This document shows positions 10,716 to 18,599 of a stretch of DNA of 64,000 nucleotides, in pieces. The DNA comes from Actinokineospora terrae. GTDB taxonomy: Bacteria > Actinomycetota > Actinomycetes > Mycobacteriales > Pseudonocardiaceae. Each line of letters opens with the position of its first letter. Position 1 is the stretch's first letter. A model generated the notes under the pieces. The model was not told where the DNA came from. It saw only the letters and a program-made list of their open reading frames with translations, and searched no databases. The DNA is taken from positions 1 to 64,000 of the forward strand of contig NZ_FOGI01000001.1 of assembly GCF_900111175.1 (NCBI RefSeq). Reading direction: 5' to 3'. The translations under genes were made by a program, and so were the position numbers.

Positions 10716-10732
10716 GTTGCGCTCTGTGCAAC
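10716..10732. promoter_or_regulatory. Putative IclR-type operator, hexosaminidase
   Basis: GTTGCGCTCTGTGCAAC lies 28 bases upstream of the GH20 start and is extended by AT/AT on each side. It shares the pattern TRCG-N4-GTGYA with the two sites between the ammonia-lyase and kinase genes, suggesting one regulator. Confidence 0.55.
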
Positions 10733-10800
10733 ATTCGTTTCACTGGCAGCAATGCAGTGGATGGTAGGGCCGCCATCGCGGCGGCACAAGCACCGCGCGG

Positions 10801-11814
10801 TCAGGCGAGGGCGACCCAACAGGCACCACGCACCGTGACCTCACCCGCGATCGGGCCGAGCCGCCCGGTCGCCGGATCACGCGGCAGCCAGGTGACCGAG
10901 CCGGGGCGTTGGTTGGCCACGTAGAGCCAGGTCCCGCCCGGTCCGAGCGCGCAGTGCCTCGGCCAGGCACCGCCCGTCGGGGAGGTCTGGACCAATTGTG
11001 GCGCACCGGGGCCGATCCGCAAAACCCCGACCGCGTCCTCACCGCGCGTGGTCACGTAGAGGAACCGCCCGTCACCGCTGGCGGCGATCTCCGCGGGGTA
11101 GGTCGGGTCGGGCGCGCCGGGCCCGGTGACGGTCACCGACTCGCCCCGGGTCAGCGTCCCGGCCACCGGCTCCCAGTCGGCGGTGGTGATCGTCGGGGTC
11201 AGCTCGCCGAGCACGAACACCCGGGTGCCGTCGGGGTGGAACACCAGGTGCCGCGGCCCGGTCTTGGCGGGCAGGTCCATCCGCGAGTGCTCGGCCAGCG
11301 CCCCGGTGGCCCGGTCGAAGCGCAGCACGAACACCGCGTCCAACCCGAGCGCGACCGCGAGCAGCCACCGGCCGGTCGGGTCCGGCACCACCTGGTGCGC
11401 GTGCGGCGACGCCCCGCTGCCGGGGACCTCCAGCAGCAACGCCGCCCCGAGCGGGCCGAGGGACCCGTCCGCGTCGATCGGGTGGCTGGCGACCACGCCG
11501 TCGCTGTAGTGCGCGGTCACCAGGTGGTCGCCGAAGACGTCCAGGTGCGTCGGACCCGCGCCGCCGGAGGGCTGCGCGGTGAGCACGGCCGGGCGTTGCG
11601 GGTCGGAGATGTCGACCGCGGTCACCACGCCGTCCGGGAGTTCGGACACCGCGTACAGCGTGGCGCGGTCCGCCGAGAAGGCCAGCGCGGACGGCTCGCG
11701 CACCTCGGGCAGCGCGGCGGTCACCGTCAACGCGCCGTCCCGCGCGGTCGCCACGACGAGCCCGTCGCCGTCGAGGGTTCCGATGTAGACGGTCTGGGTC
11801 TCGGGGCTGGTCAT
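10801..11814 (-). CDS. Lactonase-family beta-propeller protein
   Basis: About 337 residues of repeated beta-propeller blades, like the 6-phosphogluconolactonase (YbhE/lactonase 10) family. No signal peptide, so cytoplasmic. The ATG is chosen for AGGTG six bases upstream; it starts just after the deacetylase stop, so the two are translationally linked. In this cluster it would open a sugar-acid lactone, for example the 1,5-lactone produced by C1 oxidation of chitin ends. The exact substrate is inferred from neighbours. Confidence 0.8.
   Translation of the reverse strand: MTSPETQTVYIGTLDGDGLVVATARDGALTVTAALPEVREPSALAFSADRATLYAVSELPDGVVTAVDISDPQRPAVLTAQPSGGAGPTHLDVFGDHLVTAHYSDGVVASHPIDADGSLGPLGAALLLEVPGSGASPHAHQVVPDPTGRWLLAVALGLDAVFVLRFDRATGALAEHSRMDLPAKTGPRHLVFHPDGTRVFVLGELTPTITTADWEPVAGTLTRGESVTVTGPGAPDPTYPAEIAASGDGRFLYVTTRGEDAVGVLRIGPGAPQLVQTSPTGGAWPRHCALGPGGTWLYVANQRPGSVTWLPRDPATGRLGPIAGEVTVRGACWVALA
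10983..10996. promoter_or_regulatory. Intragenic dre-like site
   Basis: AGGTCTGGACCAAT inside the lactonase coding region carries the palindromic core GGTCTGGACC that resembles the chitinase dre sites. It could be chance. Confidence 0.3.
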
Positions 11815-11815
11815 C

Positions 11816-13417
11816 TCAGGCACCTGTCCGTCGGATCGAGTGGCCGGGCAGCGCGCCGGTCGGCTCGCCGTCGCTGAGCACCGGCACGCCGTTGACCAGC
11901 ACGTGCTCGATGCCGGTCGCCCGCTGCCTCGGCTCGGTGTAGGTCGCGGTGTCGCCGACCGTCGCCGGGTCGAACAGCACCAGGTCGGCCGCGTACCCGG
12001 CGCGGACCAGGCCGCGGTCGGTGAGCCGGAGCCTGCGCGCGGCCCGGCCGGTCAGGTGCGCCACGCACTCCTCCAGCCCGAGCACGCCCTCCTCGCGCAC
12101 GTAGTGGCCCAGGTAGCGGGGGAAGGTGCCCCAGGCCCTGGGGTGCGGCCGGTCGCCGACCAGCAGCCCGTCGCTGCCGCCGGTGTGCCCGGGGTGGGTC
12201 ATGATCGCCCGCACGTTGGCCTCGTGGCCCACGTGCATCAGGCACGAGGTGCCCAGCCGCTCGGCCAGCAGCGTGTCGGCGAACAGCTCGAACGGCGCGA
12301 CCCCGGCCGCGGCGGCCGACTCGGCGACCGAGCGGCCGACCAGGTGCCGGTTGGCGTCCAGCCGGACCCCGTTGACCTCGATGGTGGTCCAGTCCACCGG
12401 GACGCCGTGGCAGCCATCGGACCCGGTCACCTCCAGGTCGACCCTGACCCGCTCCCTGATGTCCACATCGGACAGTCGAGCCAGCGTGGCGTCCACCCCG
12501 CCCTCGGCGGCCCAGCTCGGCAGCAAGGCGGACAGGTAGGTCGCGCCCGCGAGGTACGGGTAGCTGTCGAGGGTGATGTCGGCACCGCGCGCGGCCGCGG
12601 CGTCCAGCAGGGCCAGCAGGTCTGCGGCCCTGCCCTCGTTCTCCGGGAAGTTCATCGTCGCGTGCGCCAGGTGCAGCGGGCAGCCGGTGCGCAGGCTCAG
12701 CTCGACCATCTCCTCGTACGCCGCGAGCGCGCCCGCGCCGTAGCTGCGGTGGTGCGGGCTGAAGTAGCCGTCGTGCGCGGCCACCACCTCGCACAACGCC
12801 TCCAGCTCGGCCAGGTCCGCGTACATGCCCGGCGCGTAGGTCAACCCGGCCGAGAGCCCGACCGCGCCCTCGCGCAGCCCGGCCGCGGTCACCTCCCGCA
12901 TCCGCGCCAGCTCCGCCGGGGTCGCCCGCCGGTCGTCCCAGCCCATGACCAGGATCCGGACCGTGCCGTGCGGGACCAGGTAGGCGGCGTTGACCGCGAT
13001 CCCCTTGTCCAGCCTGCCCAGGTAGCAGCCGACGTCGCGCCAGTTCCAGTCGAACCCCGGCGGGTCGCCGTTCCACCCGGCCAGCTGCGCGCGCAGCGGT
13101 TCGATGGTGTCGTCGTCGACCGGGGCGTAGGACAACCCGTCCTGCCCGAGCACCTCCAGGGTCACCCCCTGCGACACCTTGGCGACGTGGTCGGGCTCGG
13201 CCAGCAGCCGCAGGTCCGAGTGCGAGTGCATGTCGATGAACCCCGGCGCCAGCACCAGCCCGTCCGCGTCGACCACCCGCCCGGGCCTGCTCAACCCGCC
13301 CGCGGGCTCGATGGCGGCCACCCGGCCCGCGGCGACGTGCACGTCGGCCCGGTAGCCGGGTGACCCGGTGCCGTCTACGACTGTTGCCCCTCGGAAGAGG
13401 ATCCCCGGTGCGGTCAT
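11816..13417 (-). CDS. D-aminoacylase-family amidohydrolase
   Basis: About 533 residues of the N-acyl-D-amino-acid deacylase family. The metal motif is in PGFIDMHSHSDL; HLAHATM, MHVGHE and a late GYAADLVLFDP segment are typical. The family removes acyl groups from D-configured 2-amino acids. N-acetyl-D-glucosaminate is such a compound, and the neighbouring D-glucosaminate-type lyase and KDG-type kinase make it the preferred guess. The start is uncertain: ATG at 13417 just past the upstream stop, or TTG seven codons earlier. Alternative: a plain D-aminoacylase for cell-wall D-amino acids. Confidence 0.85.
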   Translation of the reverse strand: MTAPGILFRGATVVDGTGSPGYRADVHVAAGRVAAIEPAGGLSRPGRVVDADGLVLAPGFIDMHSHSDLRLLAEPDHVAKVSQGVTLEVLGQDGLSYAPVDDDTIEPLRAQLAGWNGDPPGFDWNWRDVGCYLGRLDKGIAVNAAYLVPHGTVRILVMGWDDRRATPAELARMREVTAAGLREGAVGLSAGLTYAPGMYADLAELEALCEVVAAHDGYFSPHHRSYGAGALAAYEEMVELSLRTGCPLHLAHATMNFPENEGRAADLLALLDAAAARGADITLDSYPYLAGATYLSALLPSWAAEGGVDATLARLSDVDIRERVRVDLEVTGSDGCHGVPVDWTTIEVNGVRLDANRHLVGRSVAESAAAAGVAPFELFADTLLAERLGTSCLMHVGHEANVRAIMTHPGHTGGSDGLLVGDRPHPRAWGTFPRYLGHYVREEGVLGLEECVAHLTGRAARRLRLTDRGLVRAGYAADLVLFDPATVGDTATYTEPRQRATGIEHVLVNGVPVLSDGEPTGALPGHSIRRTGA

Positions 13418-13418
13418 G

Positions 13419-14723
13419 TCAGAAGAAGGTACGGACAAGGTCCACGACCGTCTCCCCGTCGGTCCCGGTGACCGGCACCAGTTGCCACTTGTCGAACACC
13501 GTGCACGGGTGCGAGAGGCCGAGCCCGACCCAGTCGCCGACCGCGATCCTGGTGTGCGAGCCGACCGCGAGGAACCCGTGCTGGTCGTTGAGCGCGGTCA
13601 CCCTGGCGTCGTGCAGCCCGTGCGTCCCGGTCGGGGTCCGCAGCACCTGCGGCTCCGGCAGGTCGATGTCGTAGGGCACGTCCCGCTTGCCGACCGCCAG
13701 CAGCGCCAACCCCGGCTCCGGCCGCGACACCACCTGCGCCCACGCCCGCAGCGCCGAGCGCAGCGGCGGCACCGACGACACCCGCGGGTGCGCGCCGAGC
13801 GGGGAGATGTCGCGGTAGAACCCGTCGTCGTGGGTGATGTAGGCGCCGCTGCGCAGCACCGGCAGCACGGGTAACCCGGCGGGCCACGGCGCGGTGAGCG
13901 CGTCGGCGACCCGGTCGAAGAACGCGCTGCCGCCCGCGGTGACCAGCACGTGCTCGGTCTCGAACCTCCCGCGCAGCATCGCCACCGTCTCGCGCAGCCT
14001 GCCCAGGAACGCGTCCACCGCGGCCAGGCTCGACTCGCTGGCGTCCGGCCCGGCCGGTCCCTCGTAGCCGCCGACGCCCGCCAGCCGCAGCACCGGGCTG
14101 GCCACGACCGCCTCGGCCACCGCCCGCGCGGTGGACTGGTCGCGGACCCCGGTCCGCCCGCCCGCCACGCCGACCTCGACCAGCACCCGCACCGGCCGCG
14201 CCACCGGGCCCGCCGCGGTCAGCCCCTCGGTCATCAGCTCGACGCCGCGCACCGAGTCCACCCAGCAGGTGAACTCGAACTCCTCGTCGGCGGCCAGCTC
14301 GCCTGCCAGCCACGCCAGCCCGCCCGGGTCGAGCAGCTCGTTGGCGAACAGCACCCGGCTCACCCCGAACGCCCGGTACACCCGCAGCTGCCCGACCGTG
14401 GCCGCGGTGATGCCCCACGCGCCGTGGTCGAGCTGGCGGGCGAACAGCGACGGCGCCATCGTCGTCTTGCCGTGCGGCGCCAGCGCGAGCCCCCGCTCGG
14501 CGCACCACGCCGCCATCGTCGCCAGGTTGTGCTCCACCGCGTCGTTGTCCAGCGCGACCACGGGACCGATGAACCCGTCCCGGAACAGGCCGGGCCGCCG
14601 CGCCACCGCCTGGCCGACGGTCAGCCCGAACAGCGCGTGCGGGACCGACTTGAACCGCCAGTCCAGCGGTTCGTCGGCCAACCCGGCCACCGCGGTCCGA
14701 TCGATGCGCCCGGCACCAGCCAC
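13419..14723 (-). CDS. Fold-III PLP ammonia-lyase (D-serine deaminase-like)
   Basis: 434 residues of the DSD/D-threonine aldolase-like family. K86 in PHGKTTM is the PLP lysine; ITHDDGFYRDISP and the C-terminal NDQHGF segment (metal/PLP side) are conserved. Known members deaminate D-serine or D-glucosaminate, or cleave D-threonine. Beside a KDG-type kinase, D-glucosaminate ammonia-lyase giving 2-keto-3-deoxygluconate fits best. The GTG is chosen for GAGGGGG upstream. First gene of the minus-strand operon, divergent from the kinase with two operator-like sites between. Confidence 0.85.
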   Translation of the reverse strand: MAGAGRIDRTAVAGLADEPLDWRFKSVPHALFGLTVGQAVARRPGLFRDGFIGPVVALDNDAVEHNLATMAAWCAERGLALAPHGKTTMAPSLFARQLDHGAWGITAATVGQLRVYRAFGVSRVLFANELLDPGGLAWLAGELAADEEFEFTCWVDSVRGVELMTEGLTAAGPVARPVRVLVEVGVAGGRTGVRDQSTARAVAEAVVASPVLRLAGVGGYEGPAGPDASESSLAAVDAFLGRLRETVAMLRGRFETEHVLVTAGGSAFFDRVADALTAPWPAGLPVLPVLRSGAYITHDDGFYRDISPLGAHPRVSSVPPLRSALRAWAQVVSRPEPGLALLAVGKRDVPYDIDLPEPQVLRTPTGTHGLHDARVTALNDQHGFLAVGSHTRIAVGDWVGLGLSHPCTVFDKWQLVPVTGTDGETVVDLVRTFF

Positions 14724-14880
14724 CGTGCCCCCTCGCAGTCGTGGGGGCGCTGGGCGCTCCCGGTCGTCGTCGGCCGGTGTGCCGACCACCCCCACCCAAC
14801 CGCGCCGGTGGTGGCGGCGTCACCCGCCGACCAGGCACTCTGGCGGTTCCCACGCCACGGGACACCGCCAATACGGTGGA

Positions 14881-14896
14881 TTGCGTTCCGTGCAAC
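14881..14896. promoter_or_regulatory. Putative IclR-type operator 1
   Basis: TTGCGTTCCGTGCAAC between the divergent lyase and kinase genes; same TRCG-N4-GTGYA pattern as the hexosaminidase site. Confidence 0.55.
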
Positions 14897-14912
14897 GACT
14901 AGTGCGCCATGT

Positions 14913-14929
14913 GCTACGCAGTGTGTAGC
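14913..14929. promoter_or_regulatory. Putative IclR-type operator 2
   Basis: GCTACGCAGTGTGTAGC follows the same pattern with a C-to-T/G-to-A exchange in both half sites. The centres of sites 1 and 2 are about 33 bp apart, near three helical turns. Confidence 0.5.
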
Positions 14930-14981
14930 ATCTCGCGGGTACCGGTTCAACGGCGCCGGTCGCGTGGCTGCTGGAGGCTCG

Positions 14982-15971
14982 GTGCACAACGCAGGGGTGG
15001 AGGTCGTGTGCCTCGGTGAGTCCATGGCCGTGTTCGTCCCGGCCGAGCCGGGGCCCGCCGACCTGGTCGAGACCTGGACCAGGACCGTCGGCGGCGCCGA
15101 GTCGAACGTGGCGCGGACGCTGGCCGGGCTCGGGGTCCGCTCGGCGTGGGTGAGCGCGGTCGGCGACGACCCGTTCGGCCGCGCCGTGGTCGCCGCTGTC
15201 GCCGCCGCCGGGGTCGACGTCTCCGGGGTGCTGGTCGACCCGACCCGCCCCACCGGCCTCTACATCAAGGAGAGCGACGCCGCGGGCAGCCCGGTCCGCT
15301 ACTACCGGCGCGGGTCGGCCGCCTCGGCGATGGGGCCGGACACCCTCGACCGGGTCGACCTCGCGGGCGCCCGGCTGGTGCACATCAGCGGGATCACCGC
15401 CGCCCTGTCGCCGGACTGCCTCGCCCTGCTGCGCGCGGTGCTCGACCTGCCGAGGACCGCGCACCAGGTGTCGTTCGACCTCAACTGGCGGCCCGCGCTC
15501 TGGGCCGGGTCCGACCACGGCGTCCTGCGGGAACTGGCCGACCGCGCCGACATCGTGCTCGTCGGCTCGGACGAGGCCGAGGTGGTGTGGGGCGCCGCGA
15601 CCCCGGCCGAGGTCCGCGCCGTGCTGCCCACCCCGCACACGCTGGTCGTCAAGCAGGGCGCGGTCGGGGCGACCCTGCTGCGCCACGGTCAGCCCGAGGT
15701 GTTCGAGCCCGCGCTGCGCGTCGAGGTCGTCGAACCGGTCGGCGCCGGTGACGCCTTCGCCGCCGGGTTCCTCGCCGCCGCCCTGCGCGGCGAACCGCCC
15801 GCCCGTGCCCTGCGCGCGGGCCACATCCGCGCCGCGACCGTGCTGCGCACCCACCACGACGTCGCCGACCCGCTCCCGGCGCCCACCGTCGACGACCTGC
15901 TCGACGCCGACCCGGCCGCCTGGGCCGCCACCAGCTGGACCGGTGCGGGGATCGGGGTGCGCGCCCGATGA
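14982..15971 (+). CDS. PfkB-family sugar-acid kinase (KDG kinase-like)
   Basis: 329 residues of the ribokinase/PfkB family: N-terminal GESMAVFVP and GGAESNVARTLAGLG (substrate side), and EPVGAGDAFAAGF near the C-terminus with the catalytic Asp. The DLNWRPALW segment is typical of 2-keto-3-deoxygluconate kinases. It should make 2-keto-3-deoxy-6-phosphogluconate, entering central metabolism through a KDPG aldolase that is not in the window. The GTG start follows GGAGG at four bases. Its stop overlaps the IclR start (ATGA). Confidence 0.85.
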   Translation: MHNAGVEVVCLGESMAVFVPAEPGPADLVETWTRTVGGAESNVARTLAGLGVRSAWVSAVGDDPFGRAVVAAVAAAGVDVSGVLVDPTRPTGLYIKESDAAGSPVRYYRRGSAASAMGPDTLDRVDLAGARLVHISGITAALSPDCLALLRAVLDLPRTAHQVSFDLNWRPALWAGSDHGVLRELADRADIVLVGSDEAEVVWGAATPAEVRAVLPTPHTLVVKQGAVGATLLRHGQPEVFEPALRVEVVEPVGAGDAFAAGFLAAALRGEPPARALRAGHIRAATVLRTHHDVADPLPAPTVDDLLDADPAAWAATSWTGAGIGVRAR

Positions 15972-16720
15972 GCCAGAGCCTCGACCGCGCCCTCGTCCTG
16001 CTCGACGCCCTCGCCGACGGCCCGCGGACCCTCGACCAGCTCGCCGAGCAGGCGGGCGTGCACAAGACGACCGTCCTGCGGCTGCTGCGCACCCTGGAGT
16101 CCCGCCGGTTCGTCCAGCGCGACGACGCCCGCCACTACCGGCTGGGCACCGCGCTGTTCGACCTGGCCAACCGCTCCCTCGACAGCAGGGACGTGCGCCG
16201 CGCCGCCGAACCCGCGCTGCGCGAGCTCAACGAGCTGACCGGGCACACCGTGCACCTGGCCAGCTACGAGGGCGGCGAGGTCGTCTACATCGACAAGTTC
16301 GAGAGCCGCCACCAGGTCCGGATGTACTCGCGGGTGGGCAAGCGCGCCGCGCTGCACTGCACCGCCGTCGCCAAGGTCCTCGTCGCCGCGATGGACCCGG
16401 ACCGCCGCGAACGCCTCGCCGCCACCATCGACTACGTGCCGATGACCGCCAACACCATCACCACCGCCGAGGCCTACCTCGCCGAACTCGCCGTGGTCGC
16501 CGAGCGGGGCTACGCGCTCGACGACTCCGAGCACGAGGACTTCATCCACTGCGTCGCCGCGCCGGTGCGCGGGCAGCGCGGCGGGGTGATCGCCGCGGTG
16601 TCGGTGTCGGTGCCCAAGGTCCTGCTCGACCACGACGGGCTGCTGGCCCTCGTGCCCGACCTGCTGCGCACGGCCGCCAGGGCATCCGCGGCCTGCGGCC
16701 ACACCGCCGCGCTGACCTGA
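15968..16720 (+). CDS. IclR-family transcriptional regulator
   Basis: 250 residues: an N-terminal winged helix (LDQLAEQAGVHKTTVLRLLRTL) and a C-terminal IclR effector domain with the conserved ALHCTAVAKVLVA and SVSVP segments. Translationally coupled to the kinase. It probably controls the divergent cluster through the three pseudo-palindromes at 10716, 14881 and 14913; the effector may be a pathway intermediate such as KDG. Confidence 0.9.
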   Translation: MSQSLDRALVLLDALADGPRTLDQLAEQAGVHKTTVLRLLRTLESRRFVQRDDARHYRLGTALFDLANRSLDSRDVRRAAEPALRELNELTGHTVHLASYEGGEVVYIDKFESRHQVRMYSRVGKRAALHCTAVAKVLVAAMDPDRRERLAATIDYVPMTANTITTAEAYLAELAVVAERGYALDDSEHEDFIHCVAAPVRGQRGGVIAAVSVSVPKVLLDHDGLLALVPDLLRTAARASAACGHTAALT

Positions 16721-16775
16721 CCCGCACTGAATCCCTTGCCGATCCGTCGATCCGAGTACCACCGAGAGGAACACC

Positions 16776-17153
16776 ATGCCCAGGACCGCACTGACCCCGT
16801 TCTCCGCGCCGTCGGACGTGCCGATCTCGCCCGGTGTGCGCAAGGGCGGCATCGTCCAGGTGGCGGGCCAGGTCGCCTTCCACCCCGAGACCGGCGCCGT
16901 GGTCGGCTCGACCGTCGCCGAGCAGACCGAGCAGACCATGCGCAACGTCCTCGCCGTCCTCGCCGAGGCGGGCGCCACCGAGGCCGACGTGGTCATGTTC
17001 CGCGTCTACCTCACCGACACCGCGCACTTCGCCGAGATGAACGACACCTACGCCAGGTTCATCTCCGACCCGCGCCCGGCGCGGACCACGGTCTACGTCG
17101 GACTGCCGGAGGGGCTGCTGGTGGAGATCGACGCGCTGGCCGTGCTTGACTGA
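16776..17153 (+). CDS. ridA: RidA-family imine/enamine deaminase
   Basis: 125 residues, a complete RidA/YjgF protein with the active-site Arg in RPARTTVYVGL and the conserved NVLAVLAEAG segment. RidA proteins hydrolyse reactive enamine/imine intermediates released by PLP ammonia-lyases, which explains its place next to the deaminase and kinase. Preceded by GAGAGGAA. A 55-base gap separates it from iclR, so it may be co-transcribed. Confidence 0.9.
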   Translation: MPRTALTPFSAPSDVPISPGVRKGGIVQVAGQVAFHPETGAVVGSTVAEQTEQTMRNVLAVLAEAGATEADVVMFRVYLTDTAHFAEMNDTYARFISDPRPARTTVYVGLPEGLLVEIDALAVLD

Positions 17154-17175
17154 AATCGGGCACGGGGGGCGATCA

Positions 17176-17192
17176 ACCACGCGGGGCGTGGT
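17176..17192 (+). terminator. Short hairpin after ridA
   Basis: Perfect 7-bp stem ACCACGC / GCGTGGT with loop GGG, 22 bases past the ridA stop and before the next start. Confidence 0.45.
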
Positions 17193-17236
17193 GCGTCACT
17201 AGGGGTGAGCAAGCTCCCCGCGAGGAAAGGGTGACG

Positions 17237-18169
17237 ATGGTCTTCAAGAAGGTGCTGCGGGCGCTGGGGGTCGGCGGGCCGTCCGTGGACACGGTGCTGT
17301 CGAACTCCCGCGTGCACCCCGGCGGTGTGCTCACCGGCGAGGTCAGGATGGTCGGCGGCGACGCCGACGCCGACATCGACTACGTCGCGCTGTCGCTGGT
17401 GGCCAGGGTCGAGCGGTCCGACGACAGCGTGGCCCCGGTGGAGTTCGACCGCGCGGTGGTCGCGGGCCGGTTCAGCCTGCCTGCCGGTCAGCAGCGGTCG
17501 ATCCCGTTCCAGCTGCCGGTGCCGTGGGAGGCGCCGCTGACCGAGGTGTTCGGCACCCACCTGCACGGCATGGCGCTGGGTCTGCGCACCGAGCTCGCGG
17601 TCGCCAAGGCCGTGGACAAGGGTGACCTCGACCCGGTGCAGATCGTGCCGCTGCCCTCGCAGGAGGCGGTGCTCGGCGCGTTCGGGCAGCTCGGTTTCCG
17701 CTTCAAGACCGCGGACCTGGAGGCGGGCCGCATCCACGGCGTGCACCAGCAGCTGCCGTTCTTCCAGGAGATCGAGTTCTACCCGCCGCCGCACCTGGCG
17801 CGGGGCATCACCCAGGTCGAGCTGACCTTCGTCACCGAACCGCAGGGCATGGCCATCGTCCTGGAGGCCGACCGCCGCTCCGGCCTGTTCACCGCAGGCG
17901 GCGACGTCTACGGCCGCTTCCACGTCAGCCACCACGACGCCGAGCGCACCGACTGGCGCGCCCGCGTCGAGGAATGGCTCACCCAGGTCTCCGGCCGCCG
18001 CGCCCAGTCGCACGGTTCCCATGGCGCCCACGGCTTCCACGGCGGCCACCACGGCGGCCCCGGCGTCGGCGGCGTGGTCGCGGGCGCCGCCGCGGGCGTC
18101 GTCGGCGGCATGGTCCTCGGCGAGGTCTTCGACGAGATCGGCGACTTCTTCGGCGGGGACGACGACTAG
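17237..18169 (+). CDS. Spo0M-family (SpoOM) protein
   Basis: 310 residues. The first ~250 match the sporulation-control protein Spo0M, an arrestin-like beta-sandwich protein (FKKVLRALGVGGPSVDTVL start, VHPGGVLTGEV, EFYPPP). The tail is His/Gly-rich (GSHGAHGFHGGHHGG) followed by a Gly/Ala/Val stretch and an acidic end, like SHOCT or membrane-associating tails. Role in actinomycetes is unclear; in Bacillus it affects sporulation timing. ATG preferred over a GTG two codons earlier for spacing to the AAAGG upstream. Confidence 0.8.
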   Translation: MVFKKVLRALGVGGPSVDTVLSNSRVHPGGVLTGEVRMVGGDADADIDYVALSLVARVERSDDSVAPVEFDRAVVAGRFSLPAGQQRSIPFQLPVPWEAPLTEVFGTHLHGMALGLRTELAVAKAVDKGDLDPVQIVPLPSQEAVLGAFGQLGFRFKTADLEAGRIHGVHQQLPFFQEIEFYPPPHLARGITQVELTFVTEPQGMAIVLEADRRSGLFTAGGDVYGRFHVSHHDAERTDWRARVEEWLTQVSGRRAQSHGSHGAHGFHGGHHGGPGVGGVVAGAAAGVVGGMVLGEVFDEIGDFFGGDDD

Positions 18170-18194
18170 CCGCTGCCGGTTCTGTGCGTACGGG

Positions 18195-18229
18195 TGACAC
18201 CCGGGCCGAGTACCGTGGCCCGGGTGTCA
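18195..18229 (+). promoter_or_regulatory. Inverted repeat over a leaderless start
   Basis: Perfect 13-bp arms TGACACCCGGGCC / GGCCCGGGTGTCA with a 9-base spacer. The spacer and right arm contain TACCGT (TANNNT -10) and, seven bases on, the GTG of the next gene, so the repeat overlaps promoter and start codon. It could also serve as the Spo0M terminator. Confidence 0.55.
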
Positions 18230-18598
18230 CCCGATTTCGAGCAATTCTGGCGCGAACGCCACCTGTGCACCCTGACCACCCTGCGCCCCGACGGCACCCC
18301 GCACGTGGTCCCGGTAGGAGTCACCTACGACGCCGGAGCACGCGTGGCCAGGGTGATCACCTCACGAGACACCCGCAAGGTCCGCAACGCCCTGGCCACC
18401 GGCCGGGTCGTGGTGTGCCAGGTGGACGGTCGCAGGTGGACCTCCCTGGAGGGCACCGCCACAGTGACCGACACCCCCGACCGAGTCGCCGACGCCGAAC
18501 GCCGGTACGCGGCCCGCTACCGCGAACCGCGCCCCAACCCCGACCGCGTGGTGATCGAGATCGCCGTCGAGCGGATCCTCGGCACCGTCCGCGAGTGA
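18224..18598 (+). CDS. PPOX-class (F420/FMN-binding split-barrel) protein
   Basis: 124 residues, a small split beta-barrel of the pyridoxamine-phosphate oxidase-like superfamily: LCTLTTLRPDGTPHVVPVG is the hallmark, with a second half RWTSLEGTATVTD. Actinobacterial members mostly bind F420 or flavin. The GTG start is chosen because the protein then begins just before the first conserved helix and fits a leaderless transcript; an upstream GTG adds ten residues. Convergent with the next gene. Confidence 0.8.
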   Translation: MSPDFEQFWRERHLCTLTTLRPDGTPHVVPVGVTYDAGARVARVITSRDTRKVRNALATGRVVVCQVDGRRWTSLEGTATVTDTPDRVADAERRYAARYREPRPNPDRVVIEIAVERILGTVRE

Positions 18599-18599
18599 G

